Source of the DNA: Desulforhopalus sp.
GTDB lineage: Bacteria > Desulfobacterota > Desulfobulbia > Desulfobulbales > Desulfocapsaceae
Length of the DNA: 33,557 nt
Direction of reading: 5' to 3'
NCBI GenBank assembly: GCA_024710585.1
Contig: JANJUM010000139.1
Coordinates: 1 to 33,557, forward strand
Shown: positions 1 through 6,633 of the stretch, piece after piece
Numbering within the stretch: position 1 is the first letter of the stretch
Layout of the letters: every line of letters starts with the position of its first letter
Notes under the pieces: generated by a model
Told to the model about the DNA's origin: nothing
Databases searched by the model: none
What the model saw: only the letters and a program-made list of their open reading frames with translations
Made by a program: the position numbers and the translations under genes

Positions 1-112
1 GACGATATTCGATACGTTCACTGAGCCGCGCCGGCAGGCGGGGGAAAGAGACAATCCACGCCCCGGCCGGCCGCGCCCTGTGGGCCGGGAGGCCGTGGCA
101 ACAAGGAGAAGG

Positions 113-610
113 ATGGTGGAAGATCTACTCAAGCAACGACGAACTCTGCAGGAGACCATGAACTTCATGGCCGCCCTGTCGGCCGGCATGGAGCCGGTCC
201 TCGGGCGGGGCGCCAACAGCATGACCATGTCGGCGGGCCGTAACCTCGGTCGCAAGTTTTCCGCCGAGGCGCGCCACACCGAAGACCTCCTCGAGGCGGT
301 CGACGAGGTGCGCAAGATTCTCCTCGCCAACAGTTGCCTCTGGGGCTTCGAGCCGTTCAAACCCAAGGGACAGGCGGAGCTGATCACCGTCAACGATCGC
401 GGGCAGCAGCAGATGCTGCTCGTCTTCCGCGACTGCATGATCCGCCAGGCGCTGCTGCGTTTCGGCCACCCGCAGAAGGGCTCGCTGTGCAATATGATGT
501 ACGGCTTTTTCGCCGGGGCCCTGGAGACGATCATGGGTAAGAAGGCCACCCTGGAGATCCGTCATGCCGGGGAGAACGCCTGTCTCAAGGTGCTGACCGT
601 CGAGGCATAG
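113..610 (+). CDS. V4R-like (4-vinyl-reductase/hydrocarbon-binding fold) protein, first gene of hydrogenase operon
   Basis: I read a 165-residue protein from the ATG at 113, which follows an AAGGAG ribosome site at 103-108. The frame is open further left but has no better start. Residues 41-70 (AGRNLGRKF, then a helix) and the C-terminal block at 124-157 (SLCNMMYGFFAGAL, then GENACLKV) resemble the V4R small-molecule-binding domain. Cysteines at 75, 108, 126 and 157 are visible. There is no signal peptide or membrane segment, so it should be cytoplasmic. It is clearly similar to the protein at 3277-3756, sharing the AGR motif, three cysteines in equivalent places and the final GEN-C motif. 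A 66-bp gap holding a GC-rich hairpin (623-628 with 647-652) separates it from the hydrogenase small subunit. What it binds is unknown; a sensory or accessory role for the hydrogenase is inference from position. Confidence 0.7.
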   Translation: MVEDLLKQRRTLQETMNFMAALSAGMEPVLGRGANSMTMSAGRNLGRKFSAEARHTEDLLEAVDEVRKILLANSCLWGFEPFKPKGQAELITVNDRGQQQMLLVFRDCMIRQALLRFGHPQKGSLCNMMYGFFAGALETIMGKKATLEIRHAGENACLKVLTVEA

Positions 611-676
611 GTCGGAGGACGGCCCCGGGATGCGACATTTGCCCGGCCGGGGAAGCCATAACCAGTGGGGAGAACG

Positions 677-1612
677 ATGAGCGGTGATAAAGTCCGGTTG
701 AATACCGAGTGGTTGTGCGATTGCGGCGGCTGCCATGTGGCCCTGGTCGACCTGCACGAGAAGATTCTCAATGTCCTCGAGAAGGTGGAGATCCAGAAGT
801 GCCCGGTGCTGACCGATGAGAAGGGGTATCCCGAGGCGGATATCGGCATCCTCACCGGCTCGGTGCGCACCGAGCATGACCGCCATGCCGCCATGGAGAT
901 GCGCCGCAAGTGCCGCACGATCATCGCCTTCGGCACCTGCGCCGTCTACGGTGGCCTGCATGGCGCCGGCCTCGCCCACAGCCGCGAGGAGATCATGGAC
1001 CATGTTTACCGCCACAGCCCCACCACCCGCACCGACTTCATCCCCGGCAACTCCATCAGCGGCCTGGAGAAGATGGTCACCCCCATCGACGAGGTCATCG
1101 ACGTCGACCTCTACCTGCCGGGTTGCCCGCCTCACCCGCACTTCATCTTCGAGGGGCTGAGCGCGCTGGTCGAGAAGCGCAGCCCGCGGGTCGGCCAGGA
1201 GAGCGTCTGCGCCGGCTGCCGCCGCACCATGGTACGAACCGAGGTCGACACCCTCCGCGAGCCCAACGAGGGGGTCCCCGACAACGCCACCTGTTTTCTC
1301 AGCCAGGGCTATATCTGCCAGGGCTCGGTGACCCTCGACCGCTGCCTCGCCCCCTGCCCCAACCACGGCATGCCGTGCAGCGGCTGCGCCGGGCCGACCA
1401 TGCAGGTGCTCACCGAGCCCACCAGGGACATCCGCACCGAGATCAGCGAGCGCATGTCACGGCTCACCAAAATTCCCTACGAGACCATCAGGACGCATCT
1501 GGAGAAATCGGCCAAGACCCAGTATGCCTATGCCATGGCCACCAAGATGATCGGCAACAAGCCGACGTTTCTCATCCGCAAGTGGATAGCCGAAGGGGAG
1601 GCGCAGCCATGA
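677..1612 (+). CDS. [NiFe] hydrogenase small subunit, cytoplasmic group 3-like
   Basis: This is the electron-transfer subunit of a [NiFe] hydrogenase, 311 residues. I chose ATG 677 after GGGGAG (667-672) over an in-frame GTG at 665. The proximal Fe-S cluster ligands are visible: the CGGC motif at residues 16-19, GTCAVYGG, and PGCPPHP. A cysteine-rich C-terminal half (CAGCRR, then a run ending CSGCAGP) would hold the additional clusters, as in MvhG/FrhG-type subunits. There is no Tat signal and no C-terminal membrane anchor, so I place it in the cytoplasm, unlike group 1 uptake enzymes. The stop codon overlaps the start of the large subunit (ATGA), implying translational coupling. The subgroup (3a, 3c, 3d or another) cannot be fixed without a tree. 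Confidence 0.9.
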   Translation: MSGDKVRLNTEWLCDCGGCHVALVDLHEKILNVLEKVEIQKCPVLTDEKGYPEADIGILTGSVRTEHDRHAAMEMRRKCRTIIAFGTCAVYGGLHGAGLAHSREEIMDHVYRHSPTTRTDFIPGNSISGLEKMVTPIDEVIDVDLYLPGCPPHPHFIFEGLSALVEKRSPRVGQESVCAGCRRTMVRTEVDTLREPNEGVPDNATCFLSQGYICQGSVTLDRCLAPCPNHGMPCSGCAGPTMQVLTEPTRDIRTEISERMSRLTKIPYETIRTHLEKSAKTQYAYAMATKMIGNKPTFLIRKWIAEGEAQP

Positions 1613-3024
1613 CCACGACCATCAAGATCGATCCGGTGACGAGAATCGAGGGCCATGCCCGCATCCTTCTCGACTGCGACGAGGCCGGCAAGGTGGAGGA
1701 AGCTTTCTTCTGCGTCAACGAACTGCGCGGTTTCGAGCGCATCCTCGTCGGCATGCAGGCGCACACCCTGCCCCAGGTGACGGCGCGCATCTGCGGCGTC
1801 TGCCCCACCGCCCATCACCTGGTGGCGGCCAAGGCCCTCGACGCCGCCGCCGGGGTGACCATCCCCGAGGCGGCAAGGCTGCTGCGCGAATATATGTACA
1901 TGGGCCACTACATCCATTCCCATTGCCTGTCGCTGTTCGTCCTCGCCGGGCCGGACCTGGTCTTCGGCCTGGGCGGCGACCCGGCCAGGCAGAATATCGT
2001 CGGCATGGTCGAGGCGGAGCCGGAGCTGAGCAAAAAGGGCCTGCGCCTGCGCAGTCTCGGGCAGAAGATCAACGAGACCATTGGCGGCCGCGGCATCCAC
2101 CCGGTGACGGCGGTGGCGGGGGGTATTTCCTTTGCCCTCAGCGATGGGCAGTTCCAGCGCCTGCGCGAGTTGACCACCGAGGCCCGTCTCCTGGCGCAGG
2201 AGCTCTTCACGCCGATGCGCGACCTGCTGCTGCGGCTGCTCGACAACAACCCGGCGCTGCTCAGCGGCCTCAACGTGCCGAGCTGGTACCTGGGCACGGT
2301 GGCCGCGGGAGGGGAGATCAACTTCTACGATGGCACCATCCGGGCCATGGACGCGGGCGGCACGGTGGCCGCCGAGTTCCCCGCCGAGCGCTATATTGAC
2401 TACCTGGCGGAGCGGGCGGTGAGCAACTCCTACGCCAAGGAGGTTTATATCGTTCATGGCGGCGCCGAGCATATGTACCGCGTCGGCACCCTGGCGCGGC
2501 TCAACGCCGGCGAGAGGTTCGCCACCCCCCAGGCCGAGGCTGAGCTGGCCCGCTACCGCCAGGCCTACGGCCGCCCTTGTCACAACGCGGTGGTGCAGAT
2601 GTACGCCAAACTCATCGAGCTCCTCTATGCCTGCGAGCGTGCCGAGGAACTCATCAACCACCCCGGGCTGCGCGGCGAAACGAGAGTGCCGGCGCAGTTT
2701 CGCGGCGGTCGAGGCGTCGCCCATATCGAGGCGCCGCGCGGCACCCTCATCCACGACTACCAGATCGACGAGCAGGGCATCGTCCGAGCCGCCAACATGA
2801 TCATCGCCACCCAGCAGAACACTGCGGTCATCAACCGCTCGCTCAAGGAGGGGGCCAACGCGCTCGTCGCCGGACCGAATGATCAGGCCATGCTCAACAC
2901 CCTGGAGTTCGTGGTGCGCTGCTACGACCCCTGCCTGGCCTGTTCCACCCATGCCATCGGGAGCATGGCGCTCGAGGTCGAGATCCGTCGGGAAGGGCGG
3001 CTCGTTCGCCAATTACGGAGGTAA
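1609..3024 (+). CDS. [NiFe] hydrogenase large (catalytic) subunit, group 3-like
   Basis: The catalytic subunit, 471 residues, which would bind the Ni-Fe(CN)2CO centre and interconvert H2 with protons and electrons. The N-terminus has the family signature DPVTRIEGHAR. The L1 motif RICGVCPTAH and the L2 motif DPCLACSTH each supply two nickel-ligating cysteines. About 23 residues follow the L2 histidine and should be removed by the maturation protease encoded at 3753-4226. All active-site residues I can check are present, so the enzyme looks functional. The start overlaps the small-subunit stop (ATGA), and the ferredoxin gene begins 4 bp after its stop. MvhA/FrhA/HoxH-like architecture is the best description. 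The physiological direction and partner are not shown by the sequence. Confidence 0.93.
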   Translation: MTTTIKIDPVTRIEGHARILLDCDEAGKVEEAFFCVNELRGFERILVGMQAHTLPQVTARICGVCPTAHHLVAAKALDAAAGVTIPEAARLLREYMYMGHYIHSHCLSLFVLAGPDLVFGLGGDPARQNIVGMVEAEPELSKKGLRLRSLGQKINETIGGRGIHPVTAVAGGISFALSDGQFQRLRELTTEARLLAQELFTPMRDLLLRLLDNNPALLSGLNVPSWYLGTVAAGGEINFYDGTIRAMDAGGTVAAEFPAERYIDYLAERAVSNSYAKEVYIVHGGAEHMYRVGTLARLNAGERFATPQAEAELARYRQAYGRPCHNAVVQMYAKLIELLYACERAEELINHPGLRGETRVPAQFRGGRGVAHIEAPRGTLIHDYQIDEQGIVRAANMIIATQQNTAVINRSLKEGANALVAGPNDQAMLNTLEFVVRCYDPCLACSTHAIGSMALEVEIRREGRLVRQLRR

Positions 3025-3028
3025 TGAC

Positions 3029-3280
3029 ATGCTGGAGATGACCATCAACGACAAGGCCTGCCGCGGGTGCCGTCTGTGCCTCGACATCTGCCCCACCGAG
3101 TGTTTTTCCTTCGACCAGCAGACCGCCAAGGCGCAGGTGGCGGTGGCGGAGAACTGCATCGCCTGCCTCAGCTGCGCCTTTCTCTGTCCGTCCGGGGCGA
3201 TCGGCCACCGTAACCACCACGAGGTGAAGAACTTCTATCGCAATATCGAGTTCAGCCAGCGCATGGGGAGGTTTTTATGA
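3029..3280 (+). CDS. 2x[4Fe-4S] ferredoxin, hydrogenase-associated
   Basis: An 83-residue ferredoxin starting at ATG 3029, 6 bases after a strong GGAGGT (3017-3022). Two complete CxxCxxCxxxC motifs are present: Cys 11, 14, 17 and 21, and Cys 43, 46, 49 and 53, each followed by proline. An extra Cys25 lies in PTEC. The last 25 residues form a short basic, aromatic tail beyond the usual fold. Its position, 4 bp after the hydrogenase large subunit and overlapping the next gene by ATGA, suggests it is either an integral electron-transfer subunit or the soluble electron carrier of this enzyme. Which of the two is inference. Confidence 0.88.
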   Translation: MLEMTINDKACRGCRLCLDICPTECFSFDQQTAKAQVAVAENCIACLSCAFLCPSGAIGHRNHHEVKNFYRNIEFSQRMGRFL

Positions 3281-3756
3281 TCGGCAACAACGAACTGACC
3301 CTGACCGGCGAGGACTATGGCAAGGCCTTTACCGAGGTGTCCTTCCTCCTCGACATGCTGGTGGAGACCATCTCCGCCTTCGTTGGCAAGTCGACGCCCT
3401 CGCTGGCGGTGGCCGCTGGGCGCCGCATGGCCCTCAACATGCCGGTGCACCTCGAGGAGAAGACCCCGGCGGCGGTGCTCGACGAGGTGGTGCGCGTCTT
3501 CCGCATCCAGCAGATGGAGCTTTCCGCCGAGTGCCGCGGCAACGAGGCCCTGGTGACCGTCGACCACTGCCCCATCGGCAGCGTCTGCCGTAACCGCAAG
3601 ATGGAGCTGGACAGTTCCATCTGTCAGATGTTCCACTACTATATGGCCGGCATTGTCGCCGAGCTGTGCGGGGCGCCGGTACGGCCCAAGACGCTGAGCG
3701 TCGGGGAGAACTGCACCTTCAGCCTGGCCTTTTCCGGCATCAGACCCCAGGCATGA
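3277..3756 (+). CDS. V4R-like cysteine-containing protein, paralogue of the first operon gene
   Basis: A 159-residue soluble protein whose ATG overlaps the ferredoxin stop. The core matches the protein at 113-610: AGRRM at residues 48-52, a DEVVRVF helix, a CPIGSVC segment (Cys98, Cys104), SICQMFHYYMAGIV around Cys116, and GENCTF with Cys146. The three shared cysteines (98/108, 116/126, 146/157) are spaced almost identically in the two proteins. The C-terminal half resembles V4R-type ligand-binding domains. No catalytic motif can be named. It lies between the ferredoxin and the maturation protease in an unbroken overlapping gene chain, so co-production with the hydrogenase is nearly certain. 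Metal or small-ligand binding by the cysteines, and a structural, sensory or assembly role, are inference. Confidence 0.72.
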   Translation: MIGNNELTLTGEDYGKAFTEVSFLLDMLVETISAFVGKSTPSLAVAAGRRMALNMPVHLEEKTPAAVLDEVVRVFRIQQMELSAECRGNEALVTVDHCPIGSVCRNRKMELDSSICQMFHYYMAGIVAELCGAPVRPKTLSVGENCTFSLAFSGIRPQA

Positions 3757-4226
3757 GCCGAAGGGTCCTGGTGGTCTGCATCGGCAACGAACTCGTCGCC
3801 GACGACGGCGTCGGCTGGGCGGTCTACCAGGAATTGCGCCGCTTCGAGCTGCCGCAGGGGGTGCGTCTCGTCTTTCTCGGCCTGGGCGGCATCGACCTCC
3901 TCGAAGAACTCGACGGCGAGGAACTGCTCCTCGTCGTTGACGGTGTGCAGTTGGGCGCCCCCCCGGGCACGGTGCATCGCCTCGGCTGGGAGGATCTCCC
4001 TCAGGCTCCGGCGCGGCCGGTGAGCGGCCATGGCATCGGCGTGCGCGAGGCGATCACCATCGGCCGCCGCCTCTACCCAGAGCGTGTCCCCGCGGCAACC
4101 CGGCTCATCGGCATCGAGGGCCGCTGCTTCGACCGCTTAGGCCAGGGGCTCAGCCCCGAGGTGGCCCGGGCGGTGCCGGAAGCGGTGGGCATCGTCGCCA
4201 GGCTGGCCGGTCTCTCCCTTCACTGA
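3753..4226 (+). CDS. [NiFe] hydrogenase maturation protease (HycI/HybD family)
   Basis: A 157-residue endopeptidase that removes the C-terminal tail of the large subunit after nickel insertion. The start (ATG 3753) overlaps the preceding stop. The hallmark CIGNELVADDGVGW near the N-terminus includes Glu13. Asp63 (in VDGVQLG) and His93 (in GHGIG) complete the nickel-sensing triad, at positions close to Glu16, Asp62 and His93 of E. coli HybD. The length is normal for the family. It is the last gene of the operon; yaaA follows convergently after 45 bp, and I see no convincing terminator hairpin between them. Its presence shows that the large subunit is made as a precursor. The hypABCDEF genes needed for cofactor assembly are not in the window. 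Confidence 0.92.
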   Translation: MSRRVLVVCIGNELVADDGVGWAVYQELRRFELPQGVRLVFLGLGGIDLLEELDGEELLLVVDGVQLGAPPGTVHRLGWEDLPQAPARPVSGHGIGVREAITIGRRLYPERVPAATRLIGIEGRCFDRLGQGLSPEVARAVPEAVGIVARLAGLSLH

Positions 4227-4271
4227 TCTCTCTCCCCCCCTGTCTCGACAGACCCTTTGCCTCAGCGCGAC

Positions 4272-5036
4272 TCAGCGGCGTAAAAAGAGCCACTCGCTGT
4301 CGCTCGAGCCCTGGCGGTCGAAGAGATAGCCGTCCTGGTCGAACTCCTGCAGCGGCGTCGGCTCCTTGATGCGGTTGGCGATGATATGGTGCACCATGGC
4401 CCCGCGCGCCCGCTTGGCGTGGACGGGTACCGCCCGCCAGCCGCCGCCGACGTTCTCGCGGAAGGTGATGGTGATCATCGTCCCCTCGAGGCGCTGGCGG
4501 TCGATGGCCCGCGAGTATTCACTCGAGGCGAGGTTGATGACCTGCTTGTGCCTTTCCCTGGCGAGCAGTTCGTTGAGGGTCGTGGTGATCGGCCCGCGCC
4601 AGAAGTCGTAGAGGTTGTCGCAGTCGCCGACGGAGAGCTTGGCCGCCATCTCCAGGCGGTAGGGCTGGATGAGGTCGAGCGGCCGCAGCAGGCCGTAGAG
4701 GGCGGAGAGGATAAGCAGGTGGCCCTGGGCGAAGTCGAGCGCCTCGTCGTCGTAAAGGTCGGCGGGAATGGCGCTGTAGGCCTCGCCACGGTAGGTGAAG
4801 ATCGCCTGACGGGCATTCTGCGGGGTGGGTTTGGCGGTGAGTGCCTGGACGCGGCGGTGACTGGCCGCAGTCAGCTTGTCGCTGGTGGCGAGCAGCCCTC
4901 CCAGGCTTTCTCTATCCATCTTCTTGAGGATGGAGATAATTTCCCGGCTTTTTTTCTGCAACAGCGGCAGGGAGCAGCGCGGGTATTGACGCCCGGCCTC
5001 GTGCTGGGTCTTGGAAGGAGAGGTGACGATGAGCAT
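4272..5036 (-). CDS. yaaA: Peroxide stress protein YaaA (DUF328/UPF0246)
   Basis: A 254-residue cytoplasmic protein matching E. coli YaaA end to end. It begins MLIVTSPSKT. NARQAIFTYRGEAY, a LYGLLRPLDLIQPYRLEM block, VINLASSEYSRAI and HAKRARGAM follow in the family order. In E. coli, YaaA limits intracellular free iron and oxidative damage during hydrogen peroxide stress. In a sulfate reducer this would be part of oxygen and peroxide tolerance. A GGAGG sits about 5 bases before the ATG at 5036. The gene stands alone on the minus strand, convergent with the hydrogenase operon and divergent from the hypothetical gene at 5142, with an AT-rich promoter region between. Confidence 0.92.
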   Translation of the reverse strand: MLIVTSPSKTQHEAGRQYPRCSLPLLQKKSREIISILKKMDRESLGGLLATSDKLTAASHRRVQALTAKPTPQNARQAIFTYRGEAYSAIPADLYDDEALDFAQGHLLILSALYGLLRPLDLIQPYRLEMAAKLSVGDCDNLYDFWRGPITTTLNELLARERHKQVINLASSEYSRAIDRQRLEGTMITITFRENVGGGWRAVPVHAKRARGAMVHHIIANRIKEPTPLQEFDQDGYLFDRQGSSDSEWLFLRR

Positions 5037-5078
5037 GGGGCCTCCAGGGTGGCGGGAAAAAAGGGTTGCCGTAGTGAA

Positions 5079-5107
5079 AATTTATACTATTTTGCGAGTA
5101 TTGGCAA
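5079..5107 (-). promoter_or_regulatory. Candidate sigma70-type promoter for yaaA
   Basis: On the minus strand a TTGCCA -35 (5102-5107, 5 of 6 consensus) lies upstream of overlapping -10 candidates. These are TATAAA (5081-5086, 15-bp spacer) and TAAATT (5079-5084, 17-bp spacer). The block is strikingly AT-rich compared with its surroundings and lies 40-70 bp before the yaaA start. The divergent gene at 5142 may share this region, but I see no well-spaced plus-strand pair. Confidence 0.4.
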
Positions 5108-5141
5108 ACAACCGCTGGACGTCAGCGACGGAGGGGTGAAA

Positions 5142-5564
5142 ATGAGTGGGGACAGTGCCGCGCGAGCGGAGATCGAGGCCTTTATCGGCCAGTGGGGGCA
5201 GACGGATCAGGCGATGAGCGACTGCTTCCGCAGCCTCTATCAGACCCTGGCGGCCATGGGTGGTGTGGAGCTGCGCTTCATCGCCCGGCCGGGGGTCAGC
5301 TATTCGCTCAGGCCGTGGCGGGAAAATGGGGCAGGGCGCGAGTTCTTCGCCATCGTCGACGTTATCGACGACGACCCCGCCGAGCGCTGGCTGTCGGTGT
5401 GTTTCTATGGCGACATGATCACCGATCCTGACGAGTTGGGCGAGGCCATCCCCGGCGGCCTTGGCGGCAGCGATGGCTACTGTTTCAATCTCTTCGCCGC
5501 GGACGACGAGTTGCTCACTTACCTCGGCGACCGCCTTACGGAGGCGTGGCGGGCGGCACGCTAA
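5142..5564 (+). CDS. Conserved-looking hypothetical protein, 140 aa
   Basis: I do not recognise this protein with certainty. The start is ATG 5142 after a GGAGG at 5130-5134; the frame is open far upstream but only as the reverse shadow of yaaA. The protein is acidic and soluble, with no signal peptide or membrane helix. It has an N-terminal helical part with two cysteine/aromatic turns. A beta-rich middle follows (VELRFIARPGVSYSLRPW, then EFFAIVDVIDDDP and WLSVCFYGDMITDPDE), and it ends in GYCFNLF and a C-terminal helix. The middle reads like a small alpha/beta domain with an arginine that may bind a ligand. It precedes the GGDEF-like protein by 64 bp and may be co-transcribed with it. Confidence 0.6.
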   Translation: MSGDSAARAEIEAFIGQWGQTDQAMSDCFRSLYQTLAAMGGVELRFIARPGVSYSLRPWRENGAGREFFAIVDVIDDDPAERWLSVCFYGDMITDPDELGEAIPGGLGGSDGYCFNLFAADDELLTYLGDRLTEAWRAAR

Positions 5565-5628
5565 GCCGGGACCAGCCGCCTTTGCCGGCGGCATACAGCG
5601 GCATGGAACCGCCCTGGAGGGGGGGACT

Positions 5629-6609
5629 ATGGCAACGCTCCTCATGGTTGGCGACGATAACGACCTGTCGGTCGAAGCGGAACGCTTCGCCAGCCGCTTG
5701 GGACTGGCGGTGCTACGCTGCCCCGATGCCGCCGCGGCCGCAACGCTGCTGCACCGCCAGGTGGAGGTGGTCGTCGTCGACGGCGGAGACGGCGAAAGCC
5801 ACTCGGCCTTGCCGCAACTTTTGCAGGCCTGTCAATCCCGTGGTTTGCCCCTGCTCCATGTCGGCGCCCCCGACGCTCTCCCGGGGGAAAAGGACCTGCC
5901 AACAGACCTGTTCGACGTTCTCCCGCCACCTCTTGCCCCACGGCTTCTCGAGAGGCGCCTGGCGCTTCTCCTCGAGGTGCGTCGCCTGCGCCGCGAGCTC
6001 GATGCCAGGGCTCTCGAGGTCGAGGTTCTGCAGGCGGAGCTGGCCGAGTTCTCTTCCCTCGACCACGACACCGGGCTGTTCAGCCAGCGCTATTTTATCG
6101 AAGATCTTGCCAAGGAATGGCGCCAGGCCGGGCGCAACTCGACCCCGCTCAGTCTCTTGCTCCTCGAGATCGACGGCTATGCCAGCTTCCTTCGCCAACA
6201 CGGCCGGGAGGAGGCGGTGAGCTCTCTGTGTCTCGTGGCCAGGGCCCTCTACCAGTCGTTGATGCGGCCCAGCGATCTCCTCGCCCGTTTCGGCGAGAGG
6301 GGGTTTGCCATCCTTCTCCCCGAGACCGACGGCGACGGGGCTGAACTGGTCGCCACCCGGCTGCGTCATGCCGTGGCGAGCCTTGCGACGGGCGAGGATT
6401 GGGTGCTCCACGAGGGGGTGAGCCTCAGTATCGGCTGCGCCTGGCATCTGCCTGGCGAGGGCGACGCCGATGGCTCTGACGGCGAGGCCCTCCTCGACGT
6501 GGCCGGCGAAGCCCTGGCCCGCGCCGCTGCGGCGGGGGGTGGACGCACGGTGCTGCTGGCCGTGGAGGGAGACGCGGGGCACCCTAAGGACGATGCCCCT
6601 GACTCCTAA
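5629..6609 (+). CDS. Receiver-like plus degenerate GGDEF-domain protein
   Basis: A 326-residue two-domain protein starting at ATG 5629, just after a GGAGG-containing purine run. Residues 1-105 read as a response-regulator-like domain, with VVVVD at 47-51 placing Asp51 where the phosphoacceptor would sit. A coiled linker (about 108-142) leads to a GGDEF-family domain (about 143-312), recognised by SLDHDTGLFSQRYF, LLLLEIDGY, RFGERGFAILLPET and LSIGCAWH. The signature is GERGF at 222-226 instead of GGDEF, so both acidic catalytic/metal residues of that motif are lost, and the substrate-binding ND..GH stretch is also altered. It is therefore unlikely to make cyclic-di-GMP and may act as a nucleotide-binding or protein-interaction module. 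The domain calls rest on motif reading only. Confidence 0.75.
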   Translation: MATLLMVGDDNDLSVEAERFASRLGLAVLRCPDAAAAATLLHRQVEVVVVDGGDGESHSALPQLLQACQSRGLPLLHVGAPDALPGEKDLPTDLFDVLPPPLAPRLLERRLALLLEVRRLRRELDARALEVEVLQAELAEFSSLDHDTGLFSQRYFIEDLAKEWRQAGRNSTPLSLLLLEIDGYASFLRQHGREEAVSSLCLVARALYQSLMRPSDLLARFGERGFAILLPETDGDGAELVATRLRHAVASLATGEDWVLHEGVSLSIGCAWHLPGEGDADGSDGEALLDVAGEALARAAAAGGGRTVLLAVEGDAGHPKDDAPDS

Positions 6610-6633
6610 ACGCAGTGTGGAGGTGGCTGTCGG

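Noticed and set aside
1-24. Possible last seven codons of an upstream gene, ending in TGA at 22-24.
   Set aside because: Seven residues are too few to support a gene, and the other frames are also open to the left edge.
910-1608. A 704-codon reading that would extend the hydrogenase large subunit upstream.
   Set aside because: The upstream part is the out-of-frame shadow of the small subunit; family homology starts at ATG 1609.
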